A stretch of 64,000 bases of DNA from Candidatus Krumholzibacteriota bacterium (GTDB lineage Bacteria; Krumholzibacteriota; Krumholzibacteriia; LZORAL124-64-63): NCBI GenBank assembly GCA_022711765.1, contig JAKLEB010000002.1:1246620-1310619 (forward strand), given 5' to 3'. Below, in pieces: positions 27,671 through 36,691 of this stretch. The first letter of the stretch is position 1. Every line of letters begins with the position of its first letter. Below the pieces are notes generated by a model. That model did no database searches and was not told the DNA's origin. It worked only from the letters and a program-made list of their open reading frames with translations. The position numbers and the translations under genes are program-made.

Positions 27671-30600
27671 CGGCGACGTCGCGGTCCCGGGCATCGCCGC
27701 CGCGGGCGGCGGCGCCTCCGCGCCCGTCGTCTCGCCGGCCGCCGCCGCGAAATCGCGGCCCAGCTCGACCGCCGTGAACCGGGCGAGCAGCGAGTAGACG
27801 ACCGGCACGAGCAGCAGCGTCAGGAACGTCGAGAACAGCACGCCGCCCACGATGGCCACGCCGAGCGGCTGGCGCGACTCCGCGCCGGCGCCGACGCCGA
27901 TGGCGATCGGCAGGATGCCGAACACGGTCGACAGCGAGGTCATCAGGATCGGTCGCAACCGGATGCGGGACGCCTCGCGCACCGCCTCCCGGATCGAATG
28001 CCCTCGCGCGCGCAGCTGATTGCTGAACTCCACGATGAGGATCGCGTTCTTGGTCACGAGGCCGATCAGCATCACCAGCCCGATCTGCGAGTAGATGTTC
28101 ATGCTCTGCTTCAGCAGGAACAGCGAGGCGAGCGCGCCCACCACCGCGAGCGGGACCGAGAGCAGGATCACGAAGGGGTGCACGAAGCTCTCGAACTGGG
28201 CCGCCAGGACCAGGTAGATGAACGCGACGGCCAGCAGGAACATGAAGGTGAGCGTCCCGCTCGTCTCGCGGTACTCCCGCGACTGGCCGGCCAGCTCGCG
28301 GTGGATCCCGGCGGGCAGGTCGTCGCGGACGATCCGGTCGAGGGCGTCGAGAGCCCTGCCCAGGTCCACGCCCGGCGCGAGGTTGGCCGAGATCGTCGCC
28401 GAACGCACGCGGTTGTAGTGGTTCAGCTCCTTGGGGGCGACCGATTCCCGGACGTTGACCAGGTTCGCGAGCTGGACGAGCTCGCCGCCGCCCGACCGCA
28501 GGTAGATCTCGCGGATCACGTCCGGAGTCGCGCGGTTGGCGGGTCGCAGCTGGGCGATGATGTCGTACTTCTTGGAGCCCCGCTTGAACTCGCCCACCAC
28601 GCGGCCGCCCAGGAAGGTCTCCAGCGTCGTGCCGATGTCGGTGACGGAGACGCCGAGGGCCGACGCGCGGTCGCGGTCGATCGCGACGTCGAGCTGCGGC
28701 TTGTTCAGCTTCAGGTCGCTGTCGAGGTTCACGAGGTAGCCGAGCGCGCCGGCCTTGTTCAGGAATATCTGCACGGCCTCGTTGAGCGAGTCGTAGTTCT
28801 CGCCCTGCAGGACGTACTCGATCGGCGTGCTGCTGAACCGGCCGCCGAGGCTCGGCGGGTTGACGACGAAGGCCAGGACCCCCGGGATCGCGAAGAGCTG
28901 CGGGAACAACGAGTCGACGATCTCCTGCTGGGTCCGCTCGCGCTCCTCGCGGGGCTTGAGATTCAGGAACATGAAGCCGTTCGTGACCCGCCCCGGCCCG
29001 CCGAAGCCGAGGCCGATCGCGCTGAACAGACCGCGCCGCTCGGGCAGGTTCAGGAGGATCTCCTCGATCTGCCGCTGATAGCGGTCGGTGTACTCGAGGG
29101 TCGCGCCCTCGGGGGCGATCACGATCCCGAAGCCGATGCCGCGGTCCTCGGTGGGGACCAGCTCGCGCGGCAGCCTCGTGTAGAACCAGCCGGACGCGAC
29201 CAGGAGCGCCGCCGTCACCGCCAGCACGAACAGGCGCCGCCGCAGCACGAAGTCCAGCGTCGCGCAGTAGGCGCGGTCGAGCCCGGTGAAGAACGCGGCG
29301 AACGAGCGATCGGCGAGCGAGCGCGAGTGGCCGGCGGCGCGCCGCAGCATCAGCGAGCAGAGCGCGGGCGTCAGGGTCAACGCGACGAACGCCGAGATCA
29401 GCACCGCCACGGCCAGCGTGATGCCGAACTCGCGGAACAGCCGGCCGACCGATCCCGTCAGGAACGCGACCGGCACGAACACGGCGACCAGCGCCACGGT
29501 GGTCGCGATCACCGCGAACGCGATCTCGTTCACGCCGTCGCGCGCGGCGAGCAGGCGGTGCTTGCCCATCTCCAGGTGCCGGAAGCAGTTCTCCAGCACG
29601 ACGATCGCGTCGTCCACCACCAGGCCGATCGCCAGGACCAGCGCCAGCAGCGTGATGATGTTCACCGTGAAACCCAGGGCGAAGGCGACGGTGAAGGCGC
29701 CGATGATCGCGATCGGGATCGCCACGATGGGGATGACCGTGGCCCGGAAGCTCTTGAGGAAGAGCAGGACCACGAGCACCACGAGTCCCGTCGCGAGCAG
29801 CAGGGTCGACGCGACCTCGTCGAGGGACTCCTCGATGAACGTCGCCGAATCGTACGCCGTGTCGAGGATCATGCCGGCCGGCACGGACGCCTGCAGCTGT
29901 GGCAAGGCTTCGCGCACGGCCTCGGCGACGTCCACGGTGCTCGCCTGCTTCTGCTTGACGATGCCCAGGCCGATCGCGGGCCGGCCGTTGTAGCGAGTCA
30001 CCGTGCGCTCGTCCTCCGGCCCGACCTCGACGGTCGCGACGTCGCCGAGCCGCACGACGTCGTTGCCGCGCTGCGCGACGACGATCGCGGCGAACTCGTC
30101 GGCCGTCTGCAGTTCGCCGCGCGTGCGCACGGCGAACTCGCGCTCGGCGCCCTCGACCCGGCCGCCCGGGATCTCGGCGTTCTCGGCGCGGATCGCCTGC
30201 TCGACGTCCTGGGTCGTGAGGCCGCGACCGGCGAGCCGCTGGGGATCCAGCCACACGCGCATCGAATAGCGGCGCTCGCCGCCGATGAACACCGAGCCGA
30301 CGCCCTCGAGCCGCTGCAGATGCTCCTTGAGGATGCGGTCGGCCACGTCGGAGAGCTCGAGGGTCGTGTAGCGGTCGCTGCTGAACGCGATCCAGATGAT
30401 CGGTTGCGCATTGACGTCGACCTTCGCGATGATCGGGTCGTCGGCCTCGCGCGGCAGCTCGCCGCGCACGCGCGCGACGCGGTCGCGCACGTCGTTGGCG
30501 GCGACGTCGACGTCGCGGGCGAGCTCGAACTCGATGGTGATGACCGATCCCTGTTCCTGACTCGAGCTGCTGATCGACTTGACGCCTTCGATGGTCGAGA

Positions 30601-30811
30601 ACTGCTCCTCGAGGACGTCCGTGATCTCCGTCTCGACGACGCTGGGGCTCGCCCCGCGATACAGCGTGGAGACCGACACGATCGGCGGTTCGACGTCGGG
30701 ATACTCGCGGACCGGCAGGCGCGTGAAGCTGATCACGCCGAGCAGGATGACCGCGAGGCTCATCACGGTCGAGAAGACCGGGCGTCGGATGCTCAGTTCG
30801 CTGAGCTTCAT
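27641..30811 (-). CDS. RND efflux pump inner-membrane transporter (HAE1/AcrB-like)
   Basis: 1056 residues, normal for AcrB-type proton-driven exporters. ATG 30811 overlaps the stop of the adaptor gene (ATGA). It starts with the usual MKLSELSIRRPVFSTVMSL helix, has two large periplasmic loops and 12 helices, and retains the TM4 aspartate pair in GLVVDDAIVVLENC. Phrases such as REYPDVEPP and GDVATVEVGPEDE are typical of hydrophobe/amphiphile exporters. It forms a tripartite pump with the adaptor and TolC-like protein encoded just upstream. Substrate range cannot be read from sequence; no repressor gene is adjacent. Confidence 0.96.
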   Translation of the reverse strand: MKLSELSIRRPVFSTVMSLAVILLGVISFTRLPVREYPDVEPPIVSVSTLYRGASPSVVETEITDVLEEQFSTIEGVKSISSSSQEQGSVITIEFELARDVDVAANDVRDRVARVRGELPREADDPIIAKVDVNAQPIIWIAFSSDRYTTLELSDVADRILKEHLQRLEGVGSVFIGGERRYSMRVWLDPQRLAGRGLTTQDVEQAIRAENAEIPGGRVEGAEREFAVRTRGELQTADEFAAIVVAQRGNDVVRLGDVATVEVGPEDERTVTRYNGRPAIGLGIVKQKQASTVDVAEAVREALPQLQASVPAGMILDTAYDSATFIEESLDEVASTLLLATGLVVLVVLLFLKSFRATVIPIVAIPIAIIGAFTVAFALGFTVNIITLLALVLAIGLVVDDAIVVLENCFRHLEMGKHRLLAARDGVNEIAFAVIATTVALVAVFVPVAFLTGSVGRLFREFGITLAVAVLISAFVALTLTPALCSLMLRRAAGHSRSLADRSFAAFFTGLDRAYCATLDFVLRRRLFVLAVTAALLVASGWFYTRLPRELVPTEDRGIGFGIVIAPEGATLEYTDRYQRQIEEILLNLPERRGLFSAIGLGFGGPGRVTNGFMFLNLKPREERERTQQEIVDSLFPQLFAIPGVLAFVVNPPSLGGRFSSTPIEYVLQGENYDSLNEAVQIFLNKAGALGYLVNLDSDLKLNKPQLDVAIDRDRASALGVSVTDIGTTLETFLGGRVVGEFKRGSKKYDIIAQLRPANRATPDVIREIYLRSGGGELVQLANLVNVRESVAPKELNHYNRVRSATISANLAPGVDLGRALDALDRIVRDDLPAGIHRELAGQSREYRETSGTLTFMFLLAVAFIYLVLAAQFESFVHPFVILLSVPLAVVGALASLFLLKQSMNIYSQIGLVMLIGLVTKNAILIVEFSNQLRARGHSIREAVREASRIRLRPILMTSLSTVFGILPIAIGVGAGAESRQPLGVAIVGGVLFSTFLTLLLVPVVYSLLARFTAVELGRDFAAAAGETTGAEAPPPAAAMPGTATSPLAAPRVLGE

Positions 30812-31938
30812 CGGCCGTCCTCCTGCGCGGCCGCGGGCGGCGCGCCCGCCGGGCCGGCCGCCGCGCCGCCGGGACCCGGATCGCCGCCGACCGGCAGGAC
30901 CCGCGCGCCGGGGAAGAGCTTCTGGTGGCCGGCGCGGACCACCTTGGCGCCGGGGGCGAGTCCGGCTGCGACCTCGACCACGTCCGTCTGGCGCAGGCCG
31001 AGGGTGACCGGTTGCGGCGCGACCGTGCTGTCGGCCTGGACCACGTACACCAGGGTCTGCCCGCTCTGGACGAAGACGGCCTCGCTGGGGACGGTGACGG
31101 CGTTCTCGCGCGACGCCAGCACGACCCCGACGTCGGCCGACATCCCCGGTCGCAGCAGGTCGTCGCGGTTGTTCACCTCGGCGACGATGCGGGCGGTGCG
31201 AGTGGCGGGATCCAGGACCGGTGAGATGACGTCGATCGCGCCGACGAGTTCGAGGTCGGGATAGGCGCTCGTGTGCACCCTCACCTCGGAGCCGACCGCG
31301 AGCTGCGGCAGCACGCGTTCGGGAGCCGTGAAGTGGACGCGCAGGAGGTCGATGCGCGTCAGGTCGGTGATGGCGCCGCCGGCGCGCACGAACGCTCCCT
31401 GGCTCACCTGGCGGACGCCGGTGATGCCGGCGAAGGGCGCGGCGATGCGGGTCTTCGCCAGGCGCGCGCGCGCGAGCGCCAGCTCGGCGTCCGCGACCTT
31501 CAGGGCGGCGGCCGCGTCGTCGAGATCCTGGGGAGCCCCGGCGCCCTGCTCGACGACGTCGCTGACGCGCTCGTAGGTGACGCGCCGCTGGTCGCGGACG
31601 GCCTCGGCGCGGTCGACCTGCGCCGCCAGCTCCGACCGGTCGAGCTGCGCGATGAGCCCGCCGGCCGCGATCGCCTGGCCTTCGGCGAACGGCACGTCGA
31701 TCACCGTCCCGTCGATCTCCGACACCACGGTGATCGCCTCGCTGGCCTCCAGCGAGCCCACGGCCGTGAACCGGTCGACGACAGTGCCGGCCGTGGCCTC
31801 GGCGACCTCGATGGCCATCGGCGGCATCGTGAAGCCTCCTTCCGGCCCAGAATCGCCGCAGCCGGCAAGGCCGAGCGCGAGCGAGGCCGCGGCCAGGACA
31901 GGCAAGCGGAGCGAGCAGACGCGAGCACGCGTGGTCAC
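30808..31938 (-). CDS. RND efflux periplasmic adaptor (membrane fusion) lipoprotein
   Basis: 376 residues from GTG 31938, with GGAGT upstream. Signal peptide with lipobox GLAGC (about Cys27), so it is lipid-anchored. Order: barrel-sandwich hybrid (EIDGTVIDVPFAEGQAI), alpha-hairpin (about 100-165, Ala/Arg/Glu heptads), lipoyl second half (TRIAAPFAGITGVRQVSQGA), beta-barrel and membrane-proximal domain, and a Pro/Gly/Ala-rich C-terminal tail. Start and stop overlap both neighbours by four bases (GTGA and ATGA), so all three pump parts are translationally coupled. Confidence 0.95.
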   Translation of the reverse strand: MTTRARVCSLRLPVLAAASLALGLAGCGDSGPEGGFTMPPMAIEVAEATAGTVVDRFTAVGSLEASEAITVVSEIDGTVIDVPFAEGQAIAAGGLIAQLDRSELAAQVDRAEAVRDQRRVTYERVSDVVEQGAGAPQDLDDAAAALKVADAELALARARLAKTRIAAPFAGITGVRQVSQGAFVRAGGAITDLTRIDLLRVHFTAPERVLPQLAVGSEVRVHTSAYPDLELVGAIDVISPVLDPATRTARIVAEVNNRDDLLRPGMSADVGVVLASRENAVTVPSEAVFVQSGQTLVYVVQADSTVAPQPVTLGLRQTDVVEVAAGLAPGAKVVRAGHQKLFPGARVLPVGGDPGPGGAAAGPAGAPPAAAQEDGR

Positions 31939-33584
31939 GGTCGGGACTCCTTCGAGGGTGGCGGCGCGAGGTCGAGCCCGGGATACGCGCCGGCCGTGAG
32001 GCGCCGCAGATCTGCGGTGGCGCGGGCGGTGCGCACCAGGGCGCCGGAGTATCGTCGCTGGGCGTCGGCGAAGTCGGCGCCCAGGCGCACGAGTTCGAAC
32101 GCGGTCGTGCGGCCGCTGCGGAACTGCAGGGTCCCGATGCGGACCTGCTCATAAGAGGCATCGACGCCGCGCGCGGCGAACTCGAGGCGGTTCCGGCTGC
32201 GAGCGAGCTCCCGGTGCCGGGCGCGGACGTCCTCGACGAGGGCGCGCCGCAGCGCCTCGAGCTCTTGCTCGGCGAACACGACCTCGGCGGCGAGCCGGTC
32301 CCGCTCGCCGGCGTCGCCGCCGCCGCCGATCGGCACGCTGAACCGCAGACCGACGGCCCAGGTCGGGAAATCTCGCTTGAAAACCTGCTTGAAACCGTCG
32401 CTATAACCCGTATTCAGATCTGTCCTTAGCGTGTCCGGTCCGCCGCCGAAATCCAGGATGACGTCCTGGCCGGTGCCCGCCAGGCCCCGCCCGCCGAGGT
32501 TGCCGACCAGGTCGAGCTGGGGACGCGCGTTCCAGGTCGCGCCGGCCAGCCGGGCGCGGGCGGCGGCGAGCCGGCGCTCGGCGGCGGCGATCCGCGGGCT
32601 CCGTTCCAGGGTCAAGGCGAGCAACCGGTCGAGGTCGATCGCGGGCTGATCGGCCGGCGGCGAGTCCGCGGGCCGGAACCGGGGCGCTCCGCCGGCGGGA
32701 CGGCGCCCGATCAGCGTGACCAGCCGGTCGGACAGGCTGTCGAGGACCTCCTCGCCGTCGAGGACCTGCTGCTCCTGGTCAGCCAGGAAGACGCGGGCGT
32801 TGGCTTCCTCGGCGGGCCCGACGAGGCCGGCTCGCGCCCTCAGGCGGACCTCCTCGAGGAAGCGGATCGCCTGGTCGCGGATCAGGCGCTGCACGGCGTA
32901 ATCGCGCTCGGCCGCGTGGAGCGCCCAGTAGATGAGCTCGACGTCGGCCCGGGTCGCCAGCCGCGCTTCCTCGTAGCCGGCCTCGGCGCCCTCGCGCTCG
33001 AGCGCGGCGGCATCGCGTTCGCCGCGCGCGCCGGGGCCGAAGCCCTTCAGGAGCGGCTGGACCAGCTCGAGCTCGCCGTAGCTGTCGATCTGCGGCGACA
33101 GCGTGGCGAACGCGGAATTGCTCTCGAGCCGGACCGCGTTCAGCGAGGCCGACAGCTCCGTGCCCAGCGGCAAGCGCACGCGAGCGCCGGCGCCGAGGCG
33201 CGTGGACTCGGTCTCGAGCACGTCGGCGCCGGAGAAGAAGGACGCGGTCGGCTGGCTGTCGCCAGCCCGCTCGGCTTCGCCGAAGAGCTCGGGCGCGAAC
33301 GCGCCGCGCTCCCGCCGCTCGACCCCGCTCGCGGCCAGGAGCCCGGCCCGCGCGATCTCGAGCGCGGTGTCGTTGGCCACGGCCTGGGCGAGGGCGGTCT
33401 CGAGCGAGATCGGCTCGCCCGGCAGGGCCGCGAGCGCGACGGCGAGAGCGCTGTCCGGATTCGCCGGGACGTCGCCGGGGTCGGCCAGCGGTTGGGCCGC
33501 GACCGCCGAGGCGGCCAGCCAGGTCGCCCAGACCAGCGCCGATGCCGATCCGCGCGGCGCCCGCAGCTCGCAGGTTCGTTTCAT
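31935..33584 (-). CDS. TolC-family outer-membrane efflux channel
   Basis: 549 residues from ATG 33584 (MKRTCEL...); ATG 33593, three codons earlier, is also possible. The signal peptide ends near SAVAAQPLAD. Two repeats of the OEP domain are visible (roughly 75-275 and 290-515), rich in Ala/Arg/Glu helices with strands containing SPQIDSYGELELVQPLLKGF and TWAVGLRFSVPI. This completes a tripartite export system. The gene order tolC–adaptor–pump differs from the common adaptor–pump–tolC. A possible promoter (TTGAAT ... TATAGG, 19-base spacer) lies at 33701-33671 on this strand. Confidence 0.93.
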   Translation of the reverse strand: MKRTCELRAPRGSASALVWATWLAASAVAAQPLADPGDVPANPDSALAVALAALPGEPISLETALAQAVANDTALEIARAGLLAASGVERRERGAFAPELFGEAERAGDSQPTASFFSGADVLETESTRLGAGARVRLPLGTELSASLNAVRLESNSAFATLSPQIDSYGELELVQPLLKGFGPGARGERDAAALEREGAEAGYEEARLATRADVELIYWALHAAERDYAVQRLIRDQAIRFLEEVRLRARAGLVGPAEEANARVFLADQEQQVLDGEEVLDSLSDRLVTLIGRRPAGGAPRFRPADSPPADQPAIDLDRLLALTLERSPRIAAAERRLAAARARLAGATWNARPQLDLVGNLGGRGLAGTGQDVILDFGGGPDTLRTDLNTGYSDGFKQVFKRDFPTWAVGLRFSVPIGGGGDAGERDRLAAEVVFAEQELEALRRALVEDVRARHRELARSRNRLEFAARGVDASYEQVRIGTLQFRSGRTTAFELVRLGADFADAQRRYSGALVRTARATADLRRLTAGAYPGLDLAPPPSKESRP

Positions 33585-33670
33585 CGATTGCATCCGTTCC
33601 AGAGATCCCGGTGTCGCGGGGCGGCGGCGCGAAGCACGCGCAACCACGTCGCCCCTGTCGGGTGGAACAA

Positions 33671-33701
33671 CCTATACAAGAATGAAACCGTGCGCATTCA
33701 A
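33671..33701 (-). promoter_or_regulatory. possible promoter of the efflux operon
   Basis: Reading the minus strand, TTGAAT (33701-33696) is followed after 19 bases by TATAGG (33676-33671), 87 bases before the tolC-like start codon. The region is AT-rich for this genome. The spacing is long and the -10 has four of six consensus bases, so confidence is low. Confidence 0.3.
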
Positions 33702-33725
33702 GGAGACTCGGCGGCCGCGCCTCGT

Positions 33726-34424
33726 TCAGAACAGCGGCAGCTGCCCGGACCGTTCGTCGCGCAGCGGAGCGATGAGATCCGGCCCTTCGGCGGACGAGCG
33801 GCCGACCCGGGGCGAGACAGGCCAGGCGCGCAGCAGGTCCTCGCCGGCCGGCGCGAGCAGTGCGGCCAGTCCGGCCGCCCGCTCCGGGGTCGCGGCGAGC
33901 CACTCGCCGTGAGACTCCGGCGCCAGGATCACCGGCATCCGGTCGTGCACGCGGCCGACGAGGCGGTTGGCGCCGGTCGTCAAGACGCTGCACGTCTCGA
34001 GGACGCGGCCGCTCGGGTCCGTCCACCGCTCCCAGACGCCGGCCAGGGCGAGCAGCCGCTGGCTGGCCGCCGAGAAGTAGAAGGGCTGCCGCGACCGGCC
34101 TTCGCGAAGCCACTCGTAGAATCCGTCGACCGGGACCAGGCAGCGCCGCCGCGCGAACGCGTCGCGGAACGCCGGCGTGGTCGCAACCGTCTCGCTGCGG
34201 GCGTTGAACAGCCTGCCGCCGATCCGCGCGTCGCTGGACCACGGAGGGACGACGCCCCAGCCGAGGAAGTCCGCGACCCGCCGGCCGCCCGTGTCGGCGC
34301 GGACCGCGAGCACCGGCTGGGTGGGAGCGATGTTGTACCGCGGGACGAGCTCGGGCACCTGCTCGAGCTCGAGTTCCGCGGCGACCTGGCTGGCCGGCGC
34401 CTTCAGCACGATGCGTCCGCACAC
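33726..34424 (-). CDS. SRAP-domain protein (YedK/HMCES family)
   Basis: 232 residues from GTG 34424, after CCAGGAGG. Removal of the first residue exposes Cys2 (MCGRIV), the residue that crosslinks abasic sites in single-stranded DNA. Other conserved parts: RYNIAPTQPVLAV, FNARSETVAT, RRCLVPVDGFYEW (catalytic Glu) and GRVHDRMPVIL (His). The protein shields abasic sites at replication forks. The DinB translesion polymerase gene is nearby on the other strand, but they are not in an operon. Confidence 0.95.
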   Translation of the reverse strand: MCGRIVLKAPASQVAAELELEQVPELVPRYNIAPTQPVLAVRADTGGRRVADFLGWGVVPPWSSDARIGGRLFNARSETVATTPAFRDAFARRRCLVPVDGFYEWLREGRSRQPFYFSAASQRLLALAGVWERWTDPSGRVLETCSVLTTGANRLVGRVHDRMPVILAPESHGEWLAATPERAAGLAALLAPAGEDLLRAWPVSPRVGRSSAEGPDLIAPLRDERSGQLPLF

Positions 34425-34556
34425 GTCGGGGTCCTCCTGGCCGTTCCAGGGTAGGACCGCGCCGGTCGCGGCGCCAGGGTCGGTTCGGACTTGGCCCGAC
34501 CGTCGCGGCAGGTTATCGTCCTTTACCACCTGTACCTGCGCCGCCAGGAGGTCGCG

Positions 34557-35201
34557 ATGCCCATCTTCCGCACCACCCGGGAGATCGAACGCCAGATCGA
34601 CGAGTTCCTCGATGCGCTCAGCAAGGGCGCCCTCGTCTTCCGGGACGCCGTCGCCGCTTACCTCGCGGGCAACGGCACCGACTTCGCCCAGAAGCTCAGG
34701 ATCCTCGAGGAGCTCGAGACGCGCGCCGACCGTCTGAGCCGCGACGTGGAGTCCTCGCTCTACAGCCAGTCCCTGATCCCGGAGCACCGCGGCGACGTGC
34801 TCGCGCTGCTCGAGCATTCCGACGACATCATCGACCGCGCCAAGAACTGCCTGCAGCGCTTCGACGTCGAAAGGCCGGTCATCCCGCAGCAATGGCACGA
34901 CCACTACCGCCGTCTCGCGGAGGCCGTCTTCCGCTGCGTGGAAGCCGTGGTGATGGCGTCGCGGCGGTTCTTCCGCGAGGCCGAGTCCGTCTCCGATTTC
35001 CTCTACCAGGTGCACCACTACGAGGGCGAAGCCGACCAGATCGGCCTCGAGCTGCGTCGCCAGATCTTCGCCGATCCCGATCTCGAGCTCGGCCACCGCC
35101 AGCACCTGCGCTACTTCGCCGACGGGATCGATCGCGTCGCGGACATGGCCGAGGACGTCGCGGACCGCCTGGCGATCTACTCCCTCAAGCGGCGGCTGTG
35201 A
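34557..35201 (+). CDS. DUF47/PhoU-like phosphate transport regulator
   Basis: 214 residues, almost all helical, from ATG 34557 with AGGAGG seven bases upstream. Typical DUF47 (TIGR00153) features: an N-terminal MPIFRT, a PhoU-like repeat with acidic metal-binding positions (RGDVLALLEHSDDIIDRAKN and YEGEADQIGLELRRQIF, DGIDRVADMAEDVADRL). These proteins sit next to low-affinity phosphate transporters and are thought to modulate them. Its TGA overlaps the ATG of the PiT gene by one base (TGATG). Confidence 0.93.
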   Translation: MPIFRTTREIERQIDEFLDALSKGALVFRDAVAAYLAGNGTDFAQKLRILEELETRADRLSRDVESSLYSQSLIPEHRGDVLALLEHSDDIIDRAKNCLQRFDVERPVIPQQWHDHYRRLAEAVFRCVEAVVMASRRFFREAESVSDFLYQVHHYEGEADQIGLELRRQIFADPDLELGHRQHLRYFADGIDRVADMAEDVADRLAIYSLKRRL

Positions 35202-36691
35202 TGGGCCTGGGGATCCTGTTCTTCCTGTCGAGCGGCCTGTTCCTGGGCTGGAGCCTGGGCGCCAACGACGCGGCCAACGTGTTCGGCACGGCCGTGGGCA
35301 GCCGCATGGTCAGGTTCCGCACCGCGGCCACGGTGTGCTCCGTCTTCGTGATCCTCGGCGCGGTCCTGGGGGGCGCCGGCGCGGCGAACACCCTGGATCG
35401 CCTCGGCTCGGTGAACACGCTCGCTGGCGCGTTCACGGTGGCGCTCGCCGCCGCGCTGGCGACCTTCGCCATGACCCGGCTCGGGATGCCGATCTCGACC
35501 AGCCAGGCGATCGTCGGCGCGATCATCGGCTGGAACCTCTACGCGGGCATGGTCACGGGAACGCGAACGCTCTCGACGATCGTCGCCTCCTGGATCCTCT
35601 GCCCGTTGCTCGCCGCGGTCGTGGCCGTGGCCCTCTACATCGTGATGCGTCAGATCCTGCGGCGCGGCCACCTCCATCTGCTTCGCCAGGATGCGCTCGT
35701 GCGGTGGGGGCTGCTGCTCGTGGGGGCCTTCGCCTCCTACAGCCTGGGCGCGAACAACATCGCCAACGTCATGGGCGTGTTCCTGCCTGACAATCCGTTC
35801 CGCGACGTGACGGTCCTCGGCGTGACCTTCAGCGGGACCCAGCAGCTGTTCCTGCTCGGCGGGACGGCGATCGCGATCGGCGTCATGACCTACTCGGAGC
35901 GGACGGTCCGCATGATCGGCAGCGGGCTCATGCGGCTCTCGCCGGAGGCGGCGCTGGTCATCGTCGGCGCCCAGGCCCTGGTGCTGTTCCTCTTCGCCAG
36001 CGAGCGGCTGGAGTTCTGGCTCGCGTCCCATGGGTTGCCGACGTTCCCTCTGGTCCCCGTCAGCAGCACGCAGGTGGTGATCGGCGCCATCGTCGGGCTG
36101 GGTCTGATGCGCGGCGGACGCGGCATCCAGTTGCGGCCCCTGGGCAGCGTCGGCCTCGGCTGGGTGGCGACGCCCGTGGTGGCCGGGCTGGTGGCGTTCT
36201 TCCTGCTGTTCTTCGTCGACAACGTCTTCGACCAGCAGGTCGCCCGCGTCGTGCACTACCGGATCGACGACACGGTCCTCGCCAGGTACGAGCTGGAAGG
36301 GCGACCGGCCGCCCGAGTCGCCGCCTGGAGCGGCCGCGAGGGCGCCAACGCGCTGAGGCTGCAGAACGAGCTCGAGAGGGAGGCGGCGCTCACGCGGGAC
36401 GAGGCGCAGCGGTTGCTCGAACTCGCGGAGCTCGCGCCGATCGTCGTGGATCTCGGCCGCGCCGGTCTGGACCTGGACCGCGACTACCTCGGCGTCGTCG
36501 AGACCCGGGCGCTGGCCACGCTCGCCGGCCAGCGGTACGAGCATCGCTGGCAGTTCGCGGACGCCCTGGCCGCCGCCTCGCCCCTCTGGCGCCTGCGCAA
36601 GGAGACGCCGCTCAACCGGTCCTGGAACGCGAGCGTTCGCGACAAGCTCGCCTACGTCGAACGCGTTTTCCGGGAGCAGCCGGCGCCGTGA
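35201..36691 (+). CDS. pit: PiT-family inorganic phosphate transporter with C-terminal soluble extension
   Basis: 496 residues from ATG 35201. Two PiT signature repeats are clear: GWSLGANDAANVFGTAVGSR near the N-terminus and YSLGANNIANVMG in the second half; MPISTSQAIVGAI and VPVSSTQVVIGAIVG are the matching helix pairs. It imports metal phosphate with H+ or Na+. After the last helix (about residue 345) there is a charged, helical extension of about 150 residues (rich in Arg/Glu/Leu) that is absent from compact PiT proteins. The gene is locked between DUF47 (one-base overlap) and dinB (four-base overlap). Confidence 0.93.
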   Translation: MGLGILFFLSSGLFLGWSLGANDAANVFGTAVGSRMVRFRTAATVCSVFVILGAVLGGAGAANTLDRLGSVNTLAGAFTVALAAALATFAMTRLGMPISTSQAIVGAIIGWNLYAGMVTGTRTLSTIVASWILCPLLAAVVAVALYIVMRQILRRGHLHLLRQDALVRWGLLLVGAFASYSLGANNIANVMGVFLPDNPFRDVTVLGVTFSGTQQLFLLGGTAIAIGVMTYSERTVRMIGSGLMRLSPEAALVIVGAQALVLFLFASERLEFWLASHGLPTFPLVPVSSTQVVIGAIVGLGLMRGGRGIQLRPLGSVGLGWVATPVVAGLVAFFLLFFVDNVFDQQVARVVHYRIDDTVLARYELEGRPAARVAAWSGREGANALRLQNELEREAALTRDEAQRLLELAELAPIVVDLGRAGLDLDRDYLGVVETRALATLAGQRYEHRWQFADALAAASPLWRLRKETPLNRSWNASVRDKLAYVERVFREQPAP

